The position numbers and the translations under genes are program-made. DNA of 7,683 bases from positions 1 through 7,683 of the forward strand of contig JAIITD010000082.1 in NCBI GenBank assembly GCA_022737715.1. The letters are read 5' to 3'. The stretch's first letter is position 1. Each line of letters starts with the position of its first letter. Source of the DNA: Veillonella sp. (lineage in GTDB: Bacteria > Bacillota > Negativicutes > Veillonellales > Veillonellaceae). This document shows positions 1 to 5,366 of this stretch, piece after piece. The notes under the pieces were generated by a model. It was not told where the DNA came from. It ran no database searches and was given only the letters and a program-made list of their open reading frames with translations.

Positions 1-161
1 TCTAATTTTAAAGGAATCTCAGTCGTCAATGCATGGGATTTAGCACTTTGTTCAGTAGCTGGTGCTACAACGGTAACACGATAATATTGACTTAAATACG
101 TCGCTAATTGGCGTAAGCCATCAGCTAAAATGCCATCATCGTTACACATTAAGATATGCAT
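1..161 (-). CDS. surE: 5'/3'-nucleotidase SurE, N-terminal part (cut by window edge)
   Basis: The first 53 codons are present and the rest lies beyond the left edge. The protein opens MHILMCNDDG and continues through VTVVAP and EQSAKSHAL, the standard SurE N-terminus. Asp8, Asp9 and Ser39, which bind the divalent metal in SurE structures, are all present. SurE is a cytoplasmic metal-dependent phosphatase that removes phosphate from nucleoside 5'- and 3'-monophosphates and in some species from short polyphosphate. The ATG at 161 is preceded by AGGAGTG at 165-171, and the gene starts 17 bases after the GT2 gene stop, so it is probably the next member of the same operon. In many Proteobacteria surE neighbours pcm; here it follows envelope genes. 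Identification is firm although only a third or less of the protein can be seen. Confidence 0.93.
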   Translation of the reverse strand, partial: MHILMCNDDGILADGLRQLATYLSQYYRVTVVAPATEQSAKSHALTTEIPLKL

Positions 162-178
162 AATCACTCCTATAGATT

Positions 179-1441
179 CTATTTTTTATTCTTATTCATA
201 TCGCCCATACGAGTTAATTTCACATCACCCAAGCCAACTGCTCTTGTATGCACCGTATGAGACCATTCCTTATTATGCCGACGGAACCATCCTAAAATAT
301 TTACTGGAACCCATGAATATACAAAGATTGGATATAACAAATAGTAGAACCAAATTTTAGGTGGCACCTTAATTTTCAATAATACAATTAATGGGAATAG
401 ATATTGCCCAATACCTATAATTTGCCATACGGACATAGGCATAATTTGGTACAAAATATTAGTATAAATTGGTACATATGCATTGATATAAGAAAATACC
501 AAATATACAGTCGTCAACAATAAGAAATATGGCTGACTAACCTGCAAAATACCATCTAAAATAACAATATTACCTTGCTTAATGCCCGCTGCAAATAATT
601 TAGGAATATAACGATCTGCACAATCAAATTGACCTTGAGCCCAACGCAAGCGTTGTTTACAAGAAGCCATCATAGTCGTTACTTTTTCATCATACACGAT
701 GGCATCATGAGCCCATGTCGTCTTAATGCCATGTGTTAATAGCTTCATAGAGAACTCCATATCCTCTGTTAAGCTTGTACAATCCCATCCGTATTCTTTA
801 ATAATAGATGTACGAATACACATGCCTGTACCACCCAATGCTGTGGATAAACCAATACGATATTTGGCTAGATGCCACATATGGTTAACCATCCAAAACA
901 TGATGGAAAAAGTACCAGCCACCCATGAATCAGTTGGATTTTTTGAGTTAAGATAACCTTGAATAACAGATTCACCTTTTTCGAGATGATCGTTCATTTC
1001 TAACATAAATTGAGGATGTACCAAGTTGTCAGCATCAAAGATGAGGAATGCATCATATTTCCTATCCATTTTATCCACGCGGTCAAACATCCAACCCATG
1101 GCATACCCTTTACCAACCTCTTCTTTGTTGAAACGTTCGTGTACATTAGCTCCTGCAGCACTGGCCACCTCAGCTGTTTTATCAGTACAGTTATCAGCTA
1201 CAACAAAAATATCATACAGCTCGTCTGGGTAATCTAAACCTTTTAAGTTTTTTACGAGTTCTCCTACTACAGCCTCTTCATTATGAGCACACACAACAAT
1301 GGCGAATGAATTTTTTGGCGTATAGTTTTTATGAACTCGAGACCGCCACATACCTATAACGGCAAGTACGAAATAATAAACCGTATAAATTACGATTATT
1401 ACCTGCATAGGAATCAGTATCAGATCCAGTAGGTAATCCAT
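179..1441 (-). CDS. Membrane-bound processive-type family 2 glycosyltransferase
   Basis: A 420-residue inner-membrane glycosyltransferase. An N-terminal membrane helix (about 8-31) leads into a cytoplasmic GT-A domain (about 44-285), followed by roughly three hydrophobic segments (about 291-320, 337-356, 361-384) and a short basic tail. All GT2 landmarks are visible: Asp83 in VADNCTD, the metal-binding DAD at 136-138, the general-base TED at 225-227 and QRLRW at 263-267. The last motif is typical of processive synthases such as cellulose, poly-N-acetylglucosamine and hyaluronan synthases. No PilZ domain is present, so direct c-di-GMP control of the BcsA kind is not indicated. Donor sugar and product cannot be read from the sequence. 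The frame stays open to a GTG at 1456, but that codon sits in the Shine-Dalgarno, so I take the ATG at 1441. It lies 18 bases after pssA and 17 before surE, consistent with one operon. Confidence 0.88.
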   Translation of the reverse strand: MDYLLDLILIPMQVIIVIYTVYYFVLAVIGMWRSRVHKNYTPKNSFAIVVCAHNEEAVVGELVKNLKGLDYPDELYDIFVVADNCTDKTAEVASAAGANVHERFNKEEVGKGYAMGWMFDRVDKMDRKYDAFLIFDADNLVHPQFMLEMNDHLEKGESVIQGYLNSKNPTDSWVAGTFSIMFWMVNHMWHLAKYRIGLSTALGGTGMCIRTSIIKEYGWDCTSLTEDMEFSMKLLTHGIKTTWAHDAIVYDEKVTTMMASCKQRLRWAQGQFDCADRYIPKLFAAGIKQGNIVILDGILQVSQPYFLLLTTVYLVFSYINAYVPIYTNILYQIMPMSVWQIIGIGQYLFPLIVLLKIKVPPKIWFYYLLYPIFVYSWVPVNILGWFRRHNKEWSHTVHTRAVGLGDVKLTRMGDMNKNKK

Positions 1442-1449
1442 AAGACAAA

Positions 1450-1454
1450 CCTCC
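1450..1454 (-). promoter_or_regulatory. Ribosome binding site deciding the GT2 start
   Basis: GGAGG on the minus strand, eight bases before the ATG at 1441. It overlaps the in-frame GTG at 1456, which therefore cannot be served by it. This moves the start to 1441 and removes five residues from the longest frame. Confidence 0.8.
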
Positions 1455-1459
1455 ACAGT

Positions 1460-2131
1460 CTATTTGCGCACTATATTTAACGCCGTATTAAACAGACCAA
1501 ACAACACATAACCAGTAAAAATCATAACAGCCCATGTATGCCAATCATATACCAATGCAGCAATAATGATAATAGCAACTAATGCGATAGCAATTTTGCT
1601 AATACGAACTGCACTGTGGCCTTTAAAGTCAGGATATTTTACTTCACTAACCATTAAAATACCAACAAGAATCATAGACACAAACACAACTAGTTGTGGA
1701 ACTTGCACACCACATAAAATATAGGTAGCAGCTAAACAACCTGCCGCTGGAATAGGAAGGCCTTCAAAATAACCATGAACTTCATCTGTTTTAATATTAA
1801 AACGAGCTAGACGAAAAGCACCTAAAACAGCAAAGGCCAATAATGGAACATAGCCAAGCCAGCCTAATCCTTGTAAATCATTAACATACAGCATATAAGC
1901 AGGGGCAACGCCAAACCCAACTACATCAGATAAAGAGTCTAATTCACGTCCCATAGGACCTGCTACGCCTAACGCACGTGCCACACGCCCATCTAAACCA
2001 TCTGCAATCAGTGATAGTATCACGCAAATAGCTGCCCCAAAGGTATTGCCCGTAGCAGACAATGTAATGCCGATAACACCAAATGCTAAATTAGAACTAG
2101 TAAATAAATTTGGAATAACTGATTTATTCAT
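1460..2131 (-). CDS. pssA: CDP-diacylglycerol--serine O-phosphatidyltransferase
   Basis: A 223-residue integral membrane enzyme of the CDP-alcohol phosphatidyltransferase family. It transfers the phosphatidyl group from CDP-diacylglycerol to L-serine, giving phosphatidylserine and CMP. The signature D-x2-DG-x2-AR-x8-G-x3-D-x3-D is complete, with Asp44, Asp47, Gly48, Ala51, Arg52, Gly61, Asp65 and Asp69; the aspartates bind the metal ions. The N-terminus MNKSVIPNLFTSSNL is typical of the small Bacillus-type PssA, and several hydrophobic segments follow to the C-terminus. The frame extends to 2185, but the ATG at 2131 has GGGAGG seven bases upstream and matches the family start. With that start the gene overlaps the psd end by eight bases, suggesting translational coupling. 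The adjacency of psd, which uses its product, supports serine as acceptor over glycerol phosphate or inositol. Confidence 0.93.
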   Translation of the reverse strand: MNKSVIPNLFTSSNLAFGVIGITLSATGNTFGAAICVILSLIADGLDGRVARALGVAGPMGRELDSLSDVVGFGVAPAYMLYVNDLQGLGWLGYVPLLAFAVLGAFRLARFNIKTDEVHGYFEGLPIPAAGCLAATYILCGVQVPQLVVFVSMILVGILMVSEVKYPDFKGHSAVRISKIAIALVAIIIIAALVYDWHTWAVMIFTGYVLFGLFNTALNIVRK

Positions 2132-2765
2132 GACGGAGCCTCCCGATAATTGTATCGCCACCAGTAATATGTTGACCTTTTTCAATGCAAATCTCTACAT
2201 TTTTATCCATGTAAATTTCAGTACATGAACCAAATTTAATCATACCATATAACTGGCCACGTTGTAATACACTATCAAGATCTGTCCAAGAAACAATACG
2301 ACGAGCCAATAAACCTGCAATTTGTGTTACCAGAACTTCTGTTTTATCGTTTTCTATACAAATTGTGTGACGTTCATTTTCAAACCCCACATCTTCTTTA
2401 AAAGCAGGTAAAAAACGCCCCATCGTATAATGACGATATGTAATTTTACCTTCAATAGGAGCTCGATTTGCATGCACATCAAAAACAGATAAAAAGATTG
2501 TTACCTTTTTACATTCACGATGTAAATACAAGTCTTCATATACATCTTCAATTTCCATTACCTTTCCATCAGCTGGAGATAAAATAGCATCTGGATCAGT
2601 AGGAATGTTGCGTTTTGGATTTCTAAAAAAGTTCACAAAAAATAATGCCAAAATAAATGTAATGATTGCGATACTATAATATCCAAAATACGCCGCTATA
2701 ATCGTAATGAAGAGCATCACTCCGATTAAAGGAAATCCTTCTTTTATTATTGGTCCTGTAGGCAC
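2124..2765 (-). CDS. psd: Phosphatidylserine decarboxylase proenzyme, short form
   Basis: A 213-residue membrane-associated, pyruvoyl-dependent enzyme that converts phosphatidylserine to phosphatidylethanolamine and CO2. Two hydrophobic segments (about 11-27 and 30-47) are followed by FRNPKR, SPADG (63-67, Asp66), DVHANRAP (96-103, His98) and the self-cleavage site KFGSC with Gly179-Ser180. Cleavage there would give a beta chain ending at Gly179 and a small alpha chain whose Ser180 becomes the pyruvoyl group. The length fits the short form found in many bacteria and archaea, not the roughly 320-residue E. coli form. The start is GTG at 2765, with GGGGAG at 2773-2778 overlapping the TagA-family stop codon. 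The gene lies 12 bases after its upstream neighbour and overlaps pssA by eight bases, placing both steps of phosphatidylethanolamine synthesis together. Confidence 0.93.
   Translation of the reverse strand: MPTGPIIKEGFPLIGVMLFITIIAAYFGYYSIAIITFILALFFVNFFRNPKRNIPTDPDAILSPADGKVMEIEDVYEDLYLHRECKKVTIFLSVFDVHANRAPIEGKITYRHYTMGRFLPAFKEDVGFENERHTICIENDKTEVLVTQIAGLLARRIVSWTDLDSVLQRGQLYGMIKFGSCTEIYMDKNVEICIEKGQHITGGDTIIGRLRHE
2139..2144 (-). promoter_or_regulatory. Ribosome binding site deciding the pssA start
   Basis: GGGAGG on the minus strand, inside the last codons of psd and seven bases before the ATG at 2131. It supports the shorter PssA rather than an 18-residue extension into psd. Confidence 0.8.
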
Positions 2766-2772
2766 AACTAAA

Positions 2773-2778
2773 CTCCCC
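2773..2778 (-). promoter_or_regulatory. Ribosome binding site for the GTG start of psd
   Basis: GGGGAG on the minus strand, seven bases before the GTG at 2765. Its first G is the last base of the upstream gene's TAG stop, so termination and reinitiation are almost superimposed. Confidence 0.7.
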
Positions 2779-3500
2779 TATTTATTCTTAATAACAGTCC
2801 ACATAAACTTTGGTATGGCCAACATGCGGCCAATACGTTTAGGTTCTAGATATAATCTATATAACCATTCTAAACGATTGCGTTGCATCCAATGAGGTGC
2901 ACGTGGAATATTTCCCGCCAATACATCAAAAGACCCTCCTATACCAATGGCCACAACGCCTTGTAAAGAGGATAGTTTTTCTGAAATCCATTGTTCCTGT
3001 TTTGGCACACCTAATGCAACAAATACGAGCTTAGCACCCGAAGTTTTAATATCGTTAATAATACGTTGTTCCTCTGCTTCATCAAAGAAACCATCATGGA
3101 TGCCAGCTATATTAATAGTACCATACATTGCTTGTAAATTAGAAACTGCTTGTTGTGCTACCCCAGGTGCAGCACCTAAACAATATACGGGGATTTGATT
3201 GCTTACAGCTTGTTTAAACAATTCTTTGGTAATATCAACACCAGTAACGCGTTCAGGTACTTTTTCACCCATGCGTTCCGCTGCCCACAATATACCAGCT
3301 CCATCTGGAACAACTAGACTAGCGGAATTCAAGATCCCGTGTAACACGGGATCCTGATTTGCTAGCATAACCATTTCAGCATTGGCAGTTGCTACAAGAT
3401 GTAGCCCTGATTGCTTTGTCATCTCTATAATTTTTGAAACTGCTTCGTCCATAGTGATGCAATCAATAGGGACGGATAATACCGAAATACGTTTACTCAA
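2778..3500 (-). CDS. WecG/TagA/CpsF-family glycosyltransferase (GT26)
   Basis: A 240-residue enzyme of family GT26. Members transfer an N-acetylmannosamine-type sugar to an undecaprenyl-diphosphate-linked GlcNAc at the inner face of the membrane. TagA does this for wall teichoic acid linkage units and WecG for enterobacterial common antigen. Family blocks are visible: TANAEM (38-43), VPDGAGI (64-70, with Asp66 the likely catalytic acidic residue by analogy with TagA), RVTGVD (84-89), GVPKQEQW (164-171), GIGGSFDVLAGNIPRAP (186-202) and EWLYRLYLEPKR (211-222). The basic C-terminal tail resembles the membrane-targeting segment of TagA. The start is TTG at 3500 with GGAG seven bases upstream; the next Met would remove the conserved first strand. 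It follows guaB by 12 bases. A teichoic acid is not expected in a diderm, so the acceptor and final glycan remain open. Confidence 0.9.
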   Translation of the reverse strand: MSKRISVLSVPIDCITMDEAVSKIIEMTKQSGLHLVATANAEMVMLANQDPVLHGILNSASLVVPDGAGILWAAERMGEKVPERVTGVDITKELFKQAVSNQIPVYCLGAAPGVAQQAVSNLQAMYGTINIAGIHDGFFDEAEEQRIINDIKTSGAKLVFVALGVPKQEQWISEKLSSLQGVVAIGIGGSFDVLAGNIPRAPHWMQRNRLEWLYRLYLEPKRIGRMLAIPKFMWTVIKNK

Positions 3501-3507
3501 AATAATA

Positions 3508-3511
3508 CTCC
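3508..3511 (-). promoter_or_regulatory. Ribosome binding site for the TTG start of the TagA-family gene
   Basis: GGAG on the minus strand, directly after the guaB stop codon and seven bases before TTG at 3500. No ATG or GTG lies in frame between the site and the conserved N-terminal strand, so the TTG start is well supported. Confidence 0.7.
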
Positions 3512-3512
3512 A

Positions 3513-4970
3513 TTATAAACCACTATAGTTCGGTGCTTCTACGGTGATACTTACATCATGTGGATGACTTTCTTTCAAGCCTGCTGCCGTAATTTGAATA
3601 AATTGAGTGTTTTCAATCATTTCTTTAATATTATGGCAACCACAGTATCCCATACTTGCACGTAAACCACCAACCATTTGGAAAATAGTATCTGCCAACA
3701 TACCTTTATAAGGTACACGGCCTTCGATACCTTCAGGAACTAATTTTTTAGCTTCTGATTGGAAATAACGATCTTTACTACCAAGTTTCATAGCCCCTAA
3801 GCTACCCATACCGCGGTATACTTTATAGGAACGACCTTGGTAAATAACAGTTTCTCCTGGACTTTCATCAGTACCAGCAAGAATGTTCCCCATCATGACA
3901 ACATTGGCACCAGCTGCAATAGCTTTTGCAATGTCACCAGAATATTTAATACCACCATCAGCGATGATTGGAATACCATAACGTCTTGCCACTTGAGCGG
4001 ACTCATAGACAGCAGTGATTTGAGGTACACCAATACCAGCAATGACACGTGTTGTACAAATAGAGCCAGGTCCGATACCAATTTTAACAGCATCCGCACC
4101 AGCTTCAATAAGCGCTTCTGTACCAGCTGCAGTTGCCACATTACCAGCAATAACCGGAATATGTGGATATGCTTGTTTAATTTCTTTTAAGGTGCGCAAT
4201 ACACCTGCAGAATGGCCATGGGCAGTATCGACGATGATCACATCAGCCTTAGCTGCTACGAGCGCATCTAGGCGGTCATACATATCTTTGGATACGCCAA
4301 CAGCGGCACCAACTAATAAACGACCGCTAGCATCCTTTGCAGAATTAGGATATTTTGTAGCTTTTTCAATATCTTTAATGGTGATTAAGCCCTTTAAATT
4401 ACCATCTTTATCAACTAATGGTAGTTTTTCAATGCGATGTTTACTCAAGATAGATTTAGCCATTTCCAAGGAAGTACCTTCAGGAGCGGTAACTAAACCT
4501 TCACTTGTCATACATTCGCCAATTTGACGGGATAAATCAGTTTCAAAACGCATATCGCGATTTGTAATGATCCCTACTAGTTTACCATGTTCTGTAATAG
4601 GTACACCAGAGATTTTATATTTGCGCATCAATTCTTCTGCATCAGAAAGAAGATTTTGAGGGCTTAGGAAAATTGGATCAACGATAACACCATGCTCAGA
4701 ACGTTTAACTGTATCAACTTCATGAGCTTGTTCCTCAATGGACATATTCTTATGGATAACACCCATACCACCTTCACGAGCCATAGCAATAGCCATACGG
4801 GACTCAGTAACAGTATCCATGCCAGAACTAATCATTGGAATATTCAGTGAAATATCACGTGTTAATTGTGTCTTTAAATCTACTTGATATGGTAATACAT
4901 CAGATGCTGCCGGCACTAACAATACATCATCAAAAGTCAATCCACGCATACCGAATTTATCGTCTCTCAT
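3513..4970 (-). CDS. guaB: Inosine-5'-monophosphate dehydrogenase
   Basis: A full-length 485-residue IMP dehydrogenase. It oxidises IMP to XMP with NAD+, the rate-limiting step to guanine nucleotides, in the cytosol, normally as tetramers or octamers. The N-terminal strand GLTFDDVLLVP and SSGMDTVTE open the TIM barrel. Two CBS domains (about 95-150 and 155-205) interrupt it and normally bind adenine and guanine nucleotides. The catalytic loop GIGPGSICTTR carries Cys305. IADGGIKYSGD (336-346) binds phosphate, and the mobile flap carries the Arg418/Tyr421 pair in EGRVPYKG. The ATG at 4970 has AAAGGA about seven bases upstream. It appears to head the envelope operon: the next gene starts 12 bases after its stop. 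An 84-base gap holding a strong terminator precedes it. I see no purine riboswitch there and no clear promoter. Confidence 0.97.
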   Translation of the reverse strand: MRDDKFGMRGLTFDDVLLVPAASDVLPYQVDLKTQLTRDISLNIPMISSGMDTVTESRMAIAMAREGGMGVIHKNMSIEEQAHEVDTVKRSEHGVIVDPIFLSPQNLLSDAEELMRKYKISGVPITEHGKLVGIITNRDMRFETDLSRQIGECMTSEGLVTAPEGTSLEMAKSILSKHRIEKLPLVDKDGNLKGLITIKDIEKATKYPNSAKDASGRLLVGAAVGVSKDMYDRLDALVAAKADVIIVDTAHGHSAGVLRTLKEIKQAYPHIPVIAGNVATAAGTEALIEAGADAVKIGIGPGSICTTRVIAGIGVPQITAVYESAQVARRYGIPIIADGGIKYSGDIAKAIAAGANVVMMGNILAGTDESPGETVIYQGRSYKVYRGMGSLGAMKLGSKDRYFQSEAKKLVPEGIEGRVPYKGMLADTIFQMVGGLRASMGYCGCHNIKEMIENTQFIQITAAGLKESHPHDVSITVEAPNYSGL

Positions 4971-4989
4971 TTGTTTTTCCTTTCTCGTA

Positions 4990-5048
4990 TAATAAAAAAC
5001 AAAACTACGACCCGCTCTAGCCCATTGGGCTAGAACGGATAATCGTAG
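4990..5048 (-). terminator. Rho-independent terminator after the tautomerase gene
   Basis: The outer stem pairs 5005-5010 (CTACGA) with 5043-5048 (TCGTAG). The inner stem pairs 5016-5023 with 5027-5034 (eight pairs), then after one mismatch 5012-5014 with 5036-5038, closing on a three-base loop. On the minus strand the hairpin is followed at once by TTTTGTTTTTT (5004-4994). It starts six bases after the tautomerase stop. The plus-strand side has only a short CTTTTA, so termination should mainly affect leftward transcription toward guaB. Confidence 0.88.
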
Positions 5049-5054
5049 CTTTTA

Positions 5055-5240
5055 TTAGCGTTCAGACCGCAAAATGCCGCCTTCCATAAAATCATCTTTT
5101 TTCATATCTACAAAAATAACTTTTACTGCTTCTGCAGGAACCTTTACGATGTCTACAGTAGCCTTAGTGATTGCTTCACCTAATTGTTTTTTTTGTTCTT
5201 TTGTACGACCTTCAACGAGTTCAACATGAATTAATGGCAT
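5055..5240 (-). CDS. 4-oxalocrotonate tautomerase-like protein
   Basis: A 61-residue member of the tautomerase superfamily, small cytosolic beta-alpha-beta proteins that use an N-terminal proline as general base in keto-enol isomerisation. The start chosen is ATG at 5240, which gives MPLIHVELVEGRT and places the catalytic proline first after methionine removal. GGAGGTG (5245-5251) lies just upstream. Counting from that proline, Arg11 and Phe50 of classical 4-oxalocrotonate tautomerase are kept, while the Arg39 position is Lys. The length matches the family norm of about 60-62. No aromatic degradation genes are nearby, so the true substrate is unknown and the xylH/dmpI role should not be assumed. 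It has its own strong promoter and a terminator, so it looks like a single-gene unit between recG and guaB. Confidence 0.88.
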   Translation of the reverse strand: MPLIHVELVEGRTKEQKKQLGEAITKATVDIVKVPAEAVKVIFVDMKKDDFMEGGILRSER

Positions 5241-5244
5241 ATGG

Positions 5245-5251
5245 CACCTCC
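5245..5251 (-). promoter_or_regulatory. Ribosome binding site deciding the tautomerase start
   Basis: GGAGGTG on the minus strand; its GGAGG core lies six bases before the ATG at 5240. It rules against an in-frame start at 5261, which would bury the catalytic proline behind seven extra residues. Confidence 0.85.
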
Positions 5252-5277
5252 ATAGATACAAAAATATTGTTTTTTAT

Positions 5278-5306
5278 ATTATACGAGAATGGGCCGTTAT
5301 ATACAA
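5278..5306 (-). promoter_or_regulatory. Sigma-70-type promoter of the tautomerase gene
   Basis: On the minus strand the -35 box is TTGTAT (5306-5301), the spacer is exactly 17 bases, and the -10 box TATAAT (5283-5278) is a perfect match. Transcription would start near 5271, giving a leader of about 30 bases containing GGAGGTG. This is the best promoter in the window and suggests steady, independent expression. Confidence 0.78.
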
Positions 5307-5310
5307 GGGG

Positions 5311-5330
5311 AAAACCTAGATAAAACCTAG
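5311..5330. repeat. Short direct repeat upstream of the tautomerase promoter
   Basis: The nonamer AAAACCTAG occurs at 5311-5319 and again at 5322-5330, an 11-base period or about one helical turn, starting four bases upstream of the -35 box. Such spacing suits an activator or repressor, but it may be chance in AT-rich DNA. Confidence 0.4.
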
Positions 5331-5366
5331 TATTATCGCACCTTATAGAATTATTAGCCCTACCTC

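Noticed and set aside
1442..1456. GTG start for the GT2 gene at 1456
   Set aside because: The GTG is adjacent to and overlaps the GGAGG that serves the ATG at 1441.
2132..2185. Upstream extension of PssA (start at 2185)
   Set aside because: The extra 18 residues overlap psd coding sequence and do not resemble the family start. GGGAGG is placed for the ATG at 2131.
4042..4527. 161-codon open frame on the plus strand
   Set aside because: It lies wholly antisense to guaB, whose full catalytic and CBS motifs are on the minus strand. It has no binding site or recognisable protein character and is a codon-bias shadow.
4971..5004. Plus-strand promoter at TATAAT 4988-4993
   Set aside because: No -35-like hexamer is found 15-19 bases upstream. 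It would read antisense into the terminator and tautomerase, with no plus-strand gene there.
4971..5054. Purine riboswitch before guaB
   Set aside because: The gap is filled by a single long terminator hairpin. The conserved three-way junction loops of the purine aptamer are not present.
5241..5261. Longer tautomerase start at 5261
   Set aside because: It would hide the catalytic N-terminal proline behind seven residues, and the ribosome binding site falls inside that extension.
5307..5366. Possible recG terminator
   Set aside because: Only four to six base-pair, AT-rich stems such as GATAA/TTATC or CTAG/CTAG can be drawn and no proper T-tract follows, so I do not call one.
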